Below, piece by piece: positions 7,257 through 15,486 of a stretch of DNA of 24,646 bases. The stretch's first letter is position 1; every line of letters begins with the position of its first letter. This stretch comes from Bacillus_I endophytica_A. Lineage in GTDB: Bacteria > Bacillota > Bacilli > Bacillales > Bacillaceae_H. The DNA is taken from positions 1 through 24,646 of the forward strand of contig NZ_JALAMS010000057.1 in assembly GCF_026790145.1 (NCBI RefSeq). Reading direction: 5' to 3'. The notes beneath the pieces were generated by a model, which saw only the letters and a list, made by a program, of their open reading frames with translations, did not search any database and was not told the origin of the DNA. The position numbers and the translations under genes are program-made.

Positions 7257-8276
7257 TTGAATAGTACAGTTGAAAAACTAAACCCTACAGAAGTTCATAA
7301 ACTTATTACTGGATTTATTTCATCCAAAGCTATATTTACAGGCATAAATTTCGGATTATTCACACTACTCGATAAAGAACCAAAAAGCATCGAGGAAATT
7401 GGAAAAAGTTTAGATTTACAACCTCGACCAACTAGAATCCTTGTTCAATCATGTATAGGAATTGGACTGCTTCATAAAAATAATGAACTAATTCATAATA
7501 GTTCACTTGCATCAGCCTTCTTAGTTGAAGGCAAACCAGGATATATGGGAAATTTAGCAAAGCATCAAGAGGCACATTACAATAACTTTGTTATGTTAGA
7601 TGAAGCTTTAATAAATAATACTTCTATTACCGGTAGAGTAAAAAAAGACGGTTATGCCAATGAGGGTGCGGGGGCTAATGAAGATCGTCAAGGGACTCGT
7701 ACTTTTATTAAGGCTATGCATGCTAGTTCAGTCGTTCAAGCTAAATCGTTAGTATCTAACAGTAGTATAAAGGGTAATCATCTTTTAGATATGGGATGCG
7801 GATCAGCAGCATACTCTATTGAATATGCTAAGCAAAATCCTCATGTGAAAATTACTGCAGTTGATTATGGAGCTACTTGTGAAGTTGCTAAAGAATTTGT
7901 TAAAGATCAAAATCTTGAAAATCAAATTACATTTATTGAAGGAGACATCTTTAATATTAGTCTACCTGAAAATATAGATACTGTTTTACTATCACATGTA
8001 CTAGATGGATATGGAAGAGACAAAGCATTCAAAATATTAAAAAAGATCTATACTCTATTGCCTGAAGGTGGAAAATTAATTATGCATGCTCATCTGCCAG
8101 AAAGAGCTGAAACCACTTTTCCTTATCTATTTAATTTAATCCTACTAGCTAATACAGCAGAAGGAGAAGTTCATGGTGAACAAACTATACTAGATTGGAT
8201 TAATGAACTTGGGTTTAAAGACATTACCCTAAAGAAAGTATCACCTATCTCCTCAGTAATCGAGATGTATAAATAG
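7257..8276 (+). CDS. SAM-dependent O-methyltransferase (dimerisation + Methyltransf_2 type)
   Basis: About 339 residues. The first ~100 residues form a winged-helix dimerisation domain (FTLLDKEPKSIEEIGKSLD), and a class I Rossmann methyltransferase domain follows with motif I LLDMGCGSAAYSIEYA, the acidic ribose-binding AVD about 20 residues later, and LLSHVLDGYG as the motif IV region. This is the architecture of plant-like and actinomycete polyketide O-methyltransferases. Start TTG at 7257 is 7 bases after AGGAGG, which itself overlaps the cupin stop codon; an adjacent TTG at 7254 is possible. It likely methylates a phenolic oxygen of the aromatic polyketide. C-methylation cannot be ruled out. 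Confidence 0.85.
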   Translation: MNSTVEKLNPTEVHKLITGFISSKAIFTGINFGLFTLLDKEPKSIEEIGKSLDLQPRPTRILVQSCIGIGLLHKNNELIHNSSLASAFLVEGKPGYMGNLAKHQEAHYNNFVMLDEALINNTSITGRVKKDGYANEGAGANEDRQGTRTFIKAMHASSVVQAKSLVSNSSIKGNHLLDMGCGSAAYSIEYAKQNPHVKITAVDYGATCEVAKEFVKDQNLENQITFIEGDIFNISLPENIDTVLLSHVLDGYGRDKAFKILKKIYTLLPEGGKLIMHAHLPERAETTFPYLFNLILLANTAEGEVHGEQTILDWINELGFKDITLKKVSPISSVIEMYK

Positions 8277-8287
8277 GAGGATAAATA

Positions 8288-8413
8288 ATGGAAAATAAAG
8301 AACCGGAATTTCACTTAGTTATATTAAACGATTTTGGTTTACCACATGTTGTTATAGAGCCGGAAAATGAGACTGAAAGTCAAGAGATGGAGGTAGAGTC
8401 AGCAAATGGCTGA
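8288..8413 (+). CDS. 41-residue acidic peptide of unknown function, coupled to halogenase gene
   Basis: A short ORF, starting MENKEPEFHLVILNDFGLPH and ending ESANG, preceded by a strong AGGAGG that overlaps the end of the methyltransferase gene and sits 6 bases before the ATG. Its last 8 bases (ATGGCTGA) overlap the first codons of the halogenase gene, so the two are translationally coupled. The middle (FHLVILNDFGLPHVVIEP) could form two short beta strands; the C-terminal third is rich in Glu. I do not recognise the family. It may be a leader for coupling, a small partner protein of the halogenase, or a peptide substrate; the halogenase ends in a domain that resembles peptide-binding PqqD folds. 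Confidence 0.6.
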   Translation: MENKEPEFHLVILNDFGLPHVVIEPENETESQEMEVESANG

Positions 8414-10088
8414 AACTTATGATGTAATTGTCATTGGAGGTGGACCTGCCGGTTCTAGTATCTCCACCCTATTATCTAGTTGGGGTAGAAATGTTTTATT
8501 ACTTGAGAAAGAAAAGTTCCCTCGCGAACACATAGGTGAGTCTCTCTTACCTGCTAACTGGAAAGTATTCGATAAGCTAGGAGTTAGTGAAAAGATTAGA
8601 AATACATCTTTTGTACCGAAACCAGGGGGAACCTTTATTTGGGGAAAAGATAGAACACCTTGGACAGTATATTTTGGTGAAGTAAATGGATTACCAGCTG
8701 CTAGACAAGTAAAAAGAGATGTTTTTGATAAAATCTTGTTGGATAATGCAAAGGAAAAAGGTGCAAAAGTTAAAGAGCAATCCGTAGTCAAAGAAATTAT
8801 ATTCGAAGAAAATCGAGCTACTGGTGTTATCTATGAAAATGGTAATCAAACTTATAAAGCTAAAGCTAAATATGTAGTAGATGCAAGTGGCCAAGATAAA
8901 TTTTTAGGTAAGAAGCTTAAAAGTATAGAATATAACCCAGACTTTAAAAATGTAGCAGTATGGTCTTATTGGGAAAATGGTAAACAATTAGAAGGACATG
9001 ATAAAGGAAATGTCATCTACATCACATTCGAACACGGTTGGTTCTGGTATATCCCACTTGATTTTGATAATAACCTAATCAGTGTAGGCGCCATTGTAAC
9101 TCCAACGGGTCGTAAAGTATTAAGAGAAAAAGGATTTGAAAAATTCTATTTAGATGCTATTAACTCATCTGATACTTTACCTTCACTACTAGAAAATGCG
9201 AAACAAGTGGCCAATATTAAAGTTACTAAAGACTATTCTTACCGTAATACAAACTTATTTGGTGAAGGATGGCTTATGGTGGGAGATGCTGCATGTTTTG
9301 TAGATCCTATCCTCTCATCCGGTGTAATGTTAGCTACTTCTAATGGAATGATGGGGGCATATGCTTTAAATACCCTATTAGATGAACCTAATGTAGAGAA
9401 TGATGTTTTTAAACGATATGAAGAAATGTATATACGAAATTATAACACCTTTACTGCATTGTGCAATAACATGTATGACACTCAGAAGAAATCTAAGGAA
9501 GATTATTTTTCAGGAGCCCGAAATCTAGTACAACCTAAGCTTGCACATGAAAAGGTAGACCAAACCGGAGATCGACAAGCCTTTATTAGCTTAATTTCTG
9601 GACTAAACCAGAAAGACACTGAGAAAGTAATTAACGATTTTATGGAAAAACGCAAAAAAATCGGAAATACTCATACTACTTTTAACGAAGAAACAATGTT
9701 TATGGTATTTGATCATATAAATCAAAACCTAAGGGACGAAGGGAAGGACAATACAACTATCAATTCTGAAACAGTAATTGAACTAGACAATAGAGTCGAA
9801 ATTAAAAATGAGTATTTCGTTCCTGTAATACCAAACGCAAATAAGATGAATAAAAAACGTGTGCTAAAGAATCCATTCGGAGATATTATTCAGTTATCTC
9901 CTTTGTTGGAAAATTTAGTAGAGTCATTAAAATTAGACAGACTAAGTGTAACAGAATTGAAAATGATTCTATCAGAGAAGCTTCAAAGTGAAATAAGTGA
10001 ATTAGAATTAGTTCGATGGTTAAAGCTTTGTCATAATTATGGATTAATTACATTAAATAATCGAGTATTAGGTGCCACAAATGTCTAA
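8406..10088 (+). CDS. Flavin-dependent halogenase with C-terminal PqqD/winged-helix-like domain
   Basis: A 560-residue FAD enzyme. Motifs are GxGxxG (VIVIGGGPAGSSIS, 7-20), REHIGESLLPA (40-50), the halogenase signature WxWxIP as GWFWYIP (211-217) and GDAACFVDPILSSG (293-306). The set matches variant B halogenases such as CmlS and CndH, which use FADH2, O2 and chloride or bromide to halogenate electron-rich carbons, often on carrier-bound substrates. A few relatives hydroxylate instead. About 100 C-terminal residues (460-560) go beyond the catalytic core: strand-rich sequence, then helices SPLLENLVESL, SVTELKMILSEKL and ELELVRWLKLCHNYGLITL, a pattern like PqqD or a winged helix. No flavin reductase gene is seen, so a host enzyme must supply FADH2. 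It overlaps the preceding peptide gene by 8 bases. Confidence 0.85.
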   Translation: MAETYDVIVIGGGPAGSSISTLLSSWGRNVLLLEKEKFPREHIGESLLPANWKVFDKLGVSEKIRNTSFVPKPGGTFIWGKDRTPWTVYFGEVNGLPAARQVKRDVFDKILLDNAKEKGAKVKEQSVVKEIIFEENRATGVIYENGNQTYKAKAKYVVDASGQDKFLGKKLKSIEYNPDFKNVAVWSYWENGKQLEGHDKGNVIYITFEHGWFWYIPLDFDNNLISVGAIVTPTGRKVLREKGFEKFYLDAINSSDTLPSLLENAKQVANIKVTKDYSYRNTNLFGEGWLMVGDAACFVDPILSSGVMLATSNGMMGAYALNTLLDEPNVENDVFKRYEEMYIRNYNTFTALCNNMYDTQKKSKEDYFSGARNLVQPKLAHEKVDQTGDRQAFISLISGLNQKDTEKVINDFMEKRKKIGNTHTTFNEETMFMVFDHINQNLRDEGKDNTTINSETVIELDNRVEIKNEYFVPVIPNANKMNKKRVLKNPFGDIIQLSPLLENLVESLKLDRLSVTELKMILSEKLQSEISELELVRWLKLCHNYGLITLNNRVLGATNV

Positions 10089-10905
10089 TATCATTGATTT
10101 AAGTTTGCCTATTGATGATAAAGTTCCAGACCCAACATTTGTTAAAAAAAAACAAGTTGAGCACAGCGAAGGTGGAAATTTAGTTTGGAAAAAGGTCTTT
10201 TTCCCGAAAAGATCTTCTATTATAGAAAAAATTAGTCGAATCCCTAAGTATCTTAGACATAGGAAGCTACTAAAAAATAGTAGCTTCCCTGACAATATGT
10301 TTTTAAGTAATGAATTTCTGTCTCTATCTGTACATTGTGGTACACATATTGATGCACCTTTCCATTTTGGCCCATATTGTGAAGGAGAAAGAGCACCATT
10401 TATACATGAACTACCCCTAGACTGGTTTATCTCCGATGGAGTAGTACTTGATTTAACACATAAAGTTCATAATACACTTATAACAGAGAAAGATATAAGA
10501 ACTGCGTTATCTTCTATTAATTATACACTAAAGCCATTTGACATAGTACTTATAAGAACAGATTTCGATAAATATTGGCCTAAAAAAGAATATTTCACTA
10601 AGCACCCTGGAATGTCTAGGGAAGCAACTGAATGGTTGATTGATCAAGGAATTAAAATTATAGGAATAGATACTAATGGTTTCGATCTCCCCTTTATGCA
10701 AATGGCAACTAGCTATTTAGTAAATAAAGACTCTAGTAATTTATGGCCTAGCCATATGCTAGGTAGAGAGAGACATTACTTGCATATTGAGAGGTTAGCA
10801 AATCTTAGAAGCATTCCAGTATCTCATGGTTTCAAGGTTTCCTGTTTACCAATCTCGATCAAAGATGTAGGAGCAAGTTGGATTAGGGCAATAGCTATAA
10901 CATGA
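10081..10905 (+). CDS. PF04199-family polyketide cyclase
   Basis: A 274-residue protein of the cyclase/kynurenine-formamidase-like family. The metal-binding motif is HCGTHIDAPFHF (His85, His89, Asp91, His95), preceded by the usual N-terminal IDLSLPIDDKVPDP. A later motif IIGIDTNGFD fits the conserved GVDTxSxD stretch. Family members in aromatic polyketide clusters (for example ZhuJ) close later rings. ATG at 10081 is preferred: it overlaps the halogenase stop by 8 bases (ATGTCTAA), so translation is probably coupled; a GTG nine bases earlier is possible. In this operon it would work after the TcmN-type aromatase/cyclase. Confidence 0.85.
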   Translation: MSNIIDLSLPIDDKVPDPTFVKKKQVEHSEGGNLVWKKVFFPKRSSIIEKISRIPKYLRHRKLLKNSSFPDNMFLSNEFLSLSVHCGTHIDAPFHFGPYCEGERAPFIHELPLDWFISDGVVLDLTHKVHNTLITEKDIRTALSSINYTLKPFDIVLIRTDFDKYWPKKEYFTKHPGMSREATEWLIDQGIKIIGIDTNGFDLPFMQMATSYLVNKDSSNLWPSHMLGRERHYLHIERLANLRSIPVSHGFKVSCLPISIKDVGASWIRAIAIT

Positions 10906-10918
10906 AGGGAAGTAAAAT

Positions 10919-11896
10919 ATGGAAACAGTTAATTCAACAACTAAAGATATTAACTTGAAAGATTTACTTGATCTAAACTATGGATTCGTAAGAAGTAAAG
11001 TCTTAGATTTCTCCCTTAAACTTAATCTCTTTGATATTGTGGAATCAACCTGTAAAAATCAAGTTGAAGCTATTTCAGAAATAACGTCTATTAAGAAGGA
11101 GAATGTCAAAAAGTTATTAGAAGCCTTAGTATATATGGGATTACTATCTAAGGAAAGTGATATATATTTAAATACCTCAAAATATCTTTGTTCATCAAGT
11201 AAAGATTATATAGGAGAACACTTGGCATTAGTCTTTAAACAATGGGATAGTTGGGGCGCTTTAGATACCATCATGTTAAAAAATGAACGAAATGATAATA
11301 GTCAACTCCTATTACATATGAAGAAAAAGAGCTATAACCTAGCTTTCCCAATTGTAGAAAGACTTCTGTCTACACTTCCCTATAATTTTGATAACACAAG
11401 AGTCCTTGATTATCATTGCGGTGAAGGTGAATGGACATATGCCCTTGCTAAAAAATATAATGAAGCTGTTATTGATGCATTTGATTCCGAGGAATATAAA
11501 AAAGTTTTTAACGAACGCATGAAAACTAACTATAAAAATTGTCAAGATAATATTAAATTTATTTCTAGGATTAACGATGAGTATGACTATATTATTCTGT
11601 CAAATTTCTTACGTTTTTATGGTGAGGAATACTCAAAAACATTATTAGTTTCATTACAAAGACACCTAAAAGACAATGGAAAAATAATAATATACGATGT
11701 ATTTCATAGTGATGAAGCTAATGGGCCATCTATTGCAAATTTATTAGACCTGAGCATGTTAGTTAATACCTGTAGTGGTGGAATATTTACTATAAATGAA
11801 GCGTGTTCTCTTCTAAAGGAGACAGGTTTTCAAATTGAAAATATTTTTGACACAAAACCCTATCCAATACTCATTGCAAGGAGTGAGAAATATTGA
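10919..11896 (+). CDS. SAM-dependent methyltransferase (second, divergent)
   Basis: A 325-residue protein with an N-terminal winged-helix dimerisation region (VRSKVLDFSLKLNLFDIVES, LLEALVYMGLLSK) and a C-terminal class I methyltransferase fold. Motif I is VLDYHCGEGEWTYALAK, a departure from the common VDVGGGxG, and the acidic residue is in DAFDSEEY. The catalytic region reads YIILSNFLRFYGEE, where relatives usually have an His that activates the phenol; I do not see that His, so C-methylation or a non-methylating role (as for some RdmB-like hydroxylases) is open. RBS AAGGGAAG precedes the ATG. Its stop codon overlaps the TTG start of ketosynthase alpha (TTGA). Confidence 0.8.
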   Translation: METVNSTTKDINLKDLLDLNYGFVRSKVLDFSLKLNLFDIVESTCKNQVEAISEITSIKKENVKKLLEALVYMGLLSKESDIYLNTSKYLCSSSKDYIGEHLALVFKQWDSWGALDTIMLKNERNDNSQLLLHMKKKSYNLAFPIVERLLSTLPYNFDNTRVLDYHCGEGEWTYALAKKYNEAVIDAFDSEEYKKVFNERMKTNYKNCQDNIKFISRINDEYDYIILSNFLRFYGEEYSKTLLVSLQRHLKDNGKIIIYDVFHSDEANGPSIANLLDLSMLVNTCSGGIFTINEACSLLKETGFQIENIFDTKPYPILIARSEKY

Positions 11897-13173
11897 GAAA
11901 AGTAGCTATTACAGGAATGGGAGTAGTAAGTCCACTTGGAATAGGAGTTGATAACTACTGGGATAATCTAAAACTAGGTTACACAAAAGCCAAGAATCTA
12001 AAGGATATTGAATCATCTCGCCTCTTTCAAGATATAAATAACTTTAATGCTAATGTATCTATAGAAGTTGAAAATTTCTCCCTAAATGATTTATCACGGA
12101 TCCCTAGTGACATTAAGTCATTAGATCGCTATATTCAATTTGCTGTTTTAGCTGCAGAATTAGCTAAAAATAATAGTAACTTAACAAATAGAAGTAGTGA
12201 TTTTAATACTGAACGTGTCGGCGTATCGTTATCCACGGCTATTTGCGGAACAAAACATATGGAAGAGGTATTTGTGGAGGTTACGAACAATGGTACAGAG
12301 GAAATAGATCCTTCTAAGGGATCCCCCAACCTATATTTATCATCAATGTCTAATACTCCATCTAAAATTATTGCTTCTCTTATTGGAGCTGAAGGTCCAT
12401 GTACTACTCTCTCTACAGGTTGTATTGGGGGTATTGACGCAATTGGCTATGCATATGAACAAATTTTAAATGGGGATATGGATGTCATGATAGCTGGTGC
12501 GTCCGAGGCACCTATTACACCTATTTCTTACGGGGCTTTTGATGTTATAAATTGTCTTTCCACAAAAAACAATCATAATCCTTCTAAGGCTTCTAGACCT
12601 TATGACCGCGACCGCGATGGATTTGTTCTTTCCGAAGGGGCCGGTATCATTATCTTGGAGGATGAGGATCATGCTAAAAGACGTGGAGCAAAAATTTATG
12701 GCTATATTACAGGGTTTAGTAATACCAGTAATGCTCTACATATGACAGATTTAGTAAGTGACGGAGAAGATTTAGCAAGGGCTATTGAAAACGCCCTAAG
12801 TCATGCAAACTTAAAACCAGTAGATATTGATTATATAAATGGACATGGTAGTTCTACCCCCCAAAATGATAGATGTGAAACGAAGGCAATAAAAAAAGTT
12901 TTTGGAGAATTAGCTTATTCAATACCAGTTAGTTCTACTAAATCAATGACTGGACATCCCTTATCTGCTGCTAGCGCTCTAGAAATTATAGCTTCTTTAA
13001 AAAGTCTAGAAGATAACACCTTACATCCCACTATTAATTACAACTCAAAAGATGAGGAATGTGATCTAGATTATATTCCTAATGTGTCTAGAAAGAAAGA
13101 ATTAAAAAATATTCTAAGTATTGCTAGTGGCTTTTCAGGTTTACACTCAGCTATTATTCTAGAGAGTTTTTAG
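11893..13173 (+). CDS. Type II PKS ketosynthase alpha (KS-alpha)
   Basis: A 426-residue FabF-like condensing enzyme. The catalytic triad is complete: Cys177 in LSTGCIGGIDAIGYA, His318 in NGHGSSTPQND and His355 in STKSMTGHPLSAAS. The STGCxxGxDAxGYA and HGSxTxQND versions are characteristic of KS-alpha of aromatic polyketide synthases rather than of primary fatty acid synthesis. Start is TTG at 11893, overlapping the preceding stop by 4 bases, with AAGGAGTG 8 bases upstream. It extends acyl chains by decarboxylative condensation of malonyl-ACP as a dimer with the next gene product. No malonyltransferase gene is present, so FabD from primary metabolism is probably used. Confidence 0.92.
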   Translation: MRKVAITGMGVVSPLGIGVDNYWDNLKLGYTKAKNLKDIESSRLFQDINNFNANVSIEVENFSLNDLSRIPSDIKSLDRYIQFAVLAAELAKNNSNLTNRSSDFNTERVGVSLSTAICGTKHMEEVFVEVTNNGTEEIDPSKGSPNLYLSSMSNTPSKIIASLIGAEGPCTTLSTGCIGGIDAIGYAYEQILNGDMDVMIAGASEAPITPISYGAFDVINCLSTKNNHNPSKASRPYDRDRDGFVLSEGAGIIILEDEDHAKRRGAKIYGYITGFSNTSNALHMTDLVSDGEDLARAIENALSHANLKPVDIDYINGHGSSTPQNDRCETKAIKKVFGELAYSIPVSSTKSMTGHPLSAASALEIIASLKSLEDNTLHPTINYNSKDEECDLDYIPNVSRKKELKNILSIASGFSGLHSAIILESF

Positions 13174-13191
13174 AGAGGCGGTAGTAGAAAA

Positions 13192-14433
13192 ATGGACAAT
13201 ATAGTTGTTACAGGTATAGGAACCCTCAATCCAGCTGGAATTGGGGCGGATAATACTTTCGATAATGTATTGAAAGATGACTCATACATTGATTTCATTA
13301 CCCGATTTGATTCTTCAAAATATAAATCAAATGTTGCTGGAGAAATCAAAGATTTTGTACCTACAGATTATATTTCTAAAAGACTTGTAAAAAAGACTGA
13401 TCGTTTCACGCAATTAGCTCTAGCAGCCGTACAGATGGCCTTAGACGATGCCCAAATAAATACAGGGGACTTTGATCCCAATAGGCTTTCCCTTATGGTA
13501 GGAAATGTTTTAGGAGGATGGGAATTTGCAGAAAGGGAATTAAGGAATTTATGGGTGAAGGGCGAAGAGTATGTAAGTCCTTATCAAGCTACAGCATGGT
13601 TTCCAACCTCGGCCCAAGGATATATAAGTATTGCTCAAAACATTAAGGGAAAAGCTCGAACATTTGTTGCGGATAGAGCAAGTAGCGCATATGCACTTCA
13701 GGATGCAATTAGTACATTGAATAGAAATGAGGCAGATATTGTACTAGTGGGCGGAACAGAAGCACCCTTATCCCCTTATGGGTGGTTATGTTGCGAGTCT
13801 AGTGGTTATTTGTCACCTAATAAAAATGAACCCTCGGAGACGTATAAACCTTTTTCTGAGGAACACAGTGGAATGGTTTTAGGGGAAGGTAGTACTTTCC
13901 TAGTTCTTGAAAGACTAAGTCACGCTCAGGATAGAAACGCTAAAATCTATGGAGAAATAAAAGGATGGGGTGTTACAAATGATGCCTATTATCCATATTA
14001 CACTCATCGTCCGGATGGTCAAAAACTTGCAAGATCAATGCAACAATCCATTGATCGAGCTTCAATTTCTCCAGAAGAAGTAAACCTGCTATTTTTACAT
14101 GGAACGGGGATTCCTTCAGAGGATGCAACTGAGGTTTATGCATACAGAGAGGTCTTTAAGGATGGCGATAAACCTATTTTAACCTGTCCTAAGGCTTCCT
14201 TTGGTCATCTTTTAGGTGCTGCAGCTGTAACTGACATTATGCTTTCCTTATTATCTATTGAAAGAAGGCTCATCCCACCAATCATCAACTTGGAAACACC
14301 AGCTTATGGATTTGATGATTTGAATTTCGTCACCAAACAACCGTACAAACAAGATATTAGCAATGCTCTTATTATTTCGAGAGGTATGGGCGGAAACAAT
14401 CTAAGTTTCGTTGTGGGGGGGGTTAGTTCTTGA
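13192..14433 (+). CDS. Type II PKS ketosynthase beta / chain length factor
   Basis: A 413-residue thiolase-fold protein homologous to KS-alpha. The position of the active-site Cys is taken by Arg162 (context TFVADRASSAYALQDA), so it cannot be a classical condensing enzyme; chain length factors usually have Gln here. Unlike many actinomycete versions, both histidines are kept (His303 in HGTGIPSEDA, His339 in SFGHLLGAA). It lies 18 bp after KS-alpha with its own ribosome binding site (GAGGCGG), as is normal for the KS-alpha/CLF heterodimer that sets polyketide length. The Arg and the overall divergence make chain length impossible to predict by eye. Confidence 0.88.
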   Translation: MDNIVVTGIGTLNPAGIGADNTFDNVLKDDSYIDFITRFDSSKYKSNVAGEIKDFVPTDYISKRLVKKTDRFTQLALAAVQMALDDAQINTGDFDPNRLSLMVGNVLGGWEFAERELRNLWVKGEEYVSPYQATAWFPTSAQGYISIAQNIKGKARTFVADRASSAYALQDAISTLNRNEADIVLVGGTEAPLSPYGWLCCESSGYLSPNKNEPSETYKPFSEEHSGMVLGEGSTFLVLERLSHAQDRNAKIYGEIKGWGVTNDAYYPYYTHRPDGQKLARSMQQSIDRASISPEEVNLLFLHGTGIPSEDATEVYAYREVFKDGDKPILTCPKASFGHLLGAAAVTDIMLSLLSIERRLIPPIINLETPAYGFDDLNFVTKQPYKQDISNALIISRGMGGNNLSFVVGGVSS

Positions 14434-14804
14434 ACGGTATTGGTATAGATTTAGTGGATGTTGAAAGGATTAAAACATTATATGAAAGATGGGGGATACG
14501 ACCTCTACAAATGATTTTTACACAGGAAGAACTTAATTTAACAAAGTCTAAAACTCAAGACTTTAATTGGAATTCACTTGCTGGCCGTTATGCTTTAAAG
14601 GAGGCTATAATTAAGTCTTTACCTAACACACAAATCTTCAGTTTGAAAGATATTGAAATCTTGAGGGGCCATTCGAAAGAACCAGTGATAAATCTTAAGG
14701 GAAAAGCAGCTGATTCTTTTTCCCATCTACAATGGAGATGTAGTATTTCGCATGATAAAAACCTAGCAACTGCTATTGCTATGAATATAGGGGGATCTCA
14801 ATGA
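14430..14804 (+). CDS. AcpS-type holo-ACP synthase (4'-phosphopantetheinyl transferase)
   Basis: A 124-residue protein of the AcpS family. It starts with the family motif GIGIDLVDVERI, Asp7 being the magnesium ligand, and has LAGRYALKEAIIKSLP with Glu58 in the conserved KEA. Length agrees with the usual ~120 residues. It moves phosphopantetheine from CoA to a serine of the carrier protein, here almost surely the ACP gene that follows. Start TTG at 14430 overlaps the chain length factor stop by 4 bases (TTGA), and its own stop overlaps the ACP start (ATGA). A dedicated AcpS inside the operon suggests that the divergent ACP is not well served by the housekeeping enzyme. Confidence 0.92.
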   Translation: MNGIGIDLVDVERIKTLYERWGIRPLQMIFTQEELNLTKSKTQDFNWNSLAGRYALKEAIIKSLPNTQIFSLKDIEILRGHSKEPVINLKGKAADSFSHLQWRCSISHDKNLATAIAMNIGGSQ

Positions 14805-15046
14805 AAACAGAAATAAACGATATTATGCTACAGATTGGTTTTGAAACTCAAGACTTAAATGATGACTTTTCTTTAATTGATGATTTAGGAATTGACTCAA
14901 CAGAATTAGTAGAACTAGCTTTTCAAATTAAAGATAAATTAAATATTCTCCTAACTCTAGAGGAACTAAAGGCATTGGAGAACTTGAGGGATTTATATAA
15001 TCTAGTAGAACTTAAGGGAGAGGATACTTATGCCAAGAATAAATAA
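14801..15046 (+). CDS. Polyketide acyl carrier protein
   Basis: An 81-residue acyl carrier protein. The attachment motif is DDLGIDSTEL with Ser33 as the phosphopantetheine site (DST in place of the usual DSL), followed by the acidic helix II (LVELAFQIKDKL). Four-helix pattern and length fit the family. It carries malonyl extender and growing poly-beta-ketone between KS-alpha/CLF and the cyclases. Its start overlaps the AcpS stop (ATGA) and its 3' end overlaps the aromatase/cyclase gene by 17 bases. Confidence 0.92.
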   Translation: MKTEINDIMLQIGFETQDLNDDFSLIDDLGIDSTELVELAFQIKDKLNILLTLEELKALENLRDLYNLVELKGEDTYAKNK

Positions 15047-15485
15047 TAGCATTGTAATACGAGAAGATATTGAAAAAGTGTTCAATATTACAAATGATAT
15101 TAGCAAATGGAATGAGCTATTCAGCGATTACCACAATAATAAGATTTTGAATGTTGAAAAAGAAGGTAGATTTACAAAGATTGTATTTGAATTAGGTAAG
15201 GGAGATAGTACTTGGAAATCATATAGATTATTAGACCATAAAGAATACACAGCAATTGCACAACGCATTGAACCAATGTTTCCTTTCCTTTATATGCATT
15301 TAACTTGGTATTATGAACATCATCCGGAAGGTACTTTAATGACCTGGGTACAAGACTTTGAACTTGACCCTGGCTTTAGAGAACCATTAGATAAAGTGAC
15401 AGAGAAAATGGATAAAAACACTAAAATTAATCAAGAAAATATTAAAAAAACTATTGAAGAGAATATGCATTCTCTTATTAAATAA
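15030..15485 (+). CDS. Aromatase/cyclase, SRPBCC (TcmN/WhiE-ORFVI type)
   Basis: A 151-residue single-domain START/Bet v1-like protein. The order VFNITNDISKWNELFSDY, then STWKSYRLLD, then RIEPMFPFLYMHLTWYYEHH and GTLMTWVQDFELDPG reproduces the conserved segments of polyketide aromatase/cyclases such as TcmN N-terminal domain and WhiE ORFVI. These single-domain forms fold and aromatise the first ring of unreduced poly-beta-ketones, consistent with the lack of a ketoreductase gene. The ATG with AGGGAGAGG upstream lies inside the end of the ACP gene. Confidence 0.9.
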   Translation: MPRINNSIVIREDIEKVFNITNDISKWNELFSDYHNNKILNVEKEGRFTKIVFELGKGDSTWKSYRLLDHKEYTAIAQRIEPMFPFLYMHLTWYYEHHPEGTLMTWVQDFELDPGFREPLDKVTEKMDKNTKINQENIKKTIEENMHSLIK

Positions 15486-15486
15486 T

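Noticed and set aside
8417..8791. Minus-strand reading frame of 124 codons
   Set aside because: It lies wholly inside the halogenase gene, whose motifs are unmistakable on the plus strand.
11893..14433. The two ketosynthases as housekeeping FabF or aryl polyene enzymes
   Set aside because: The STGCxxGxDAxGYA motif, a Cys-less partner directly downstream, and the neighbouring TcmN-type aromatase, cupin and PF04199 cyclase fit aromatic type II PKS much better; no aryl polyene dehydratase or ketoreductase genes are present.
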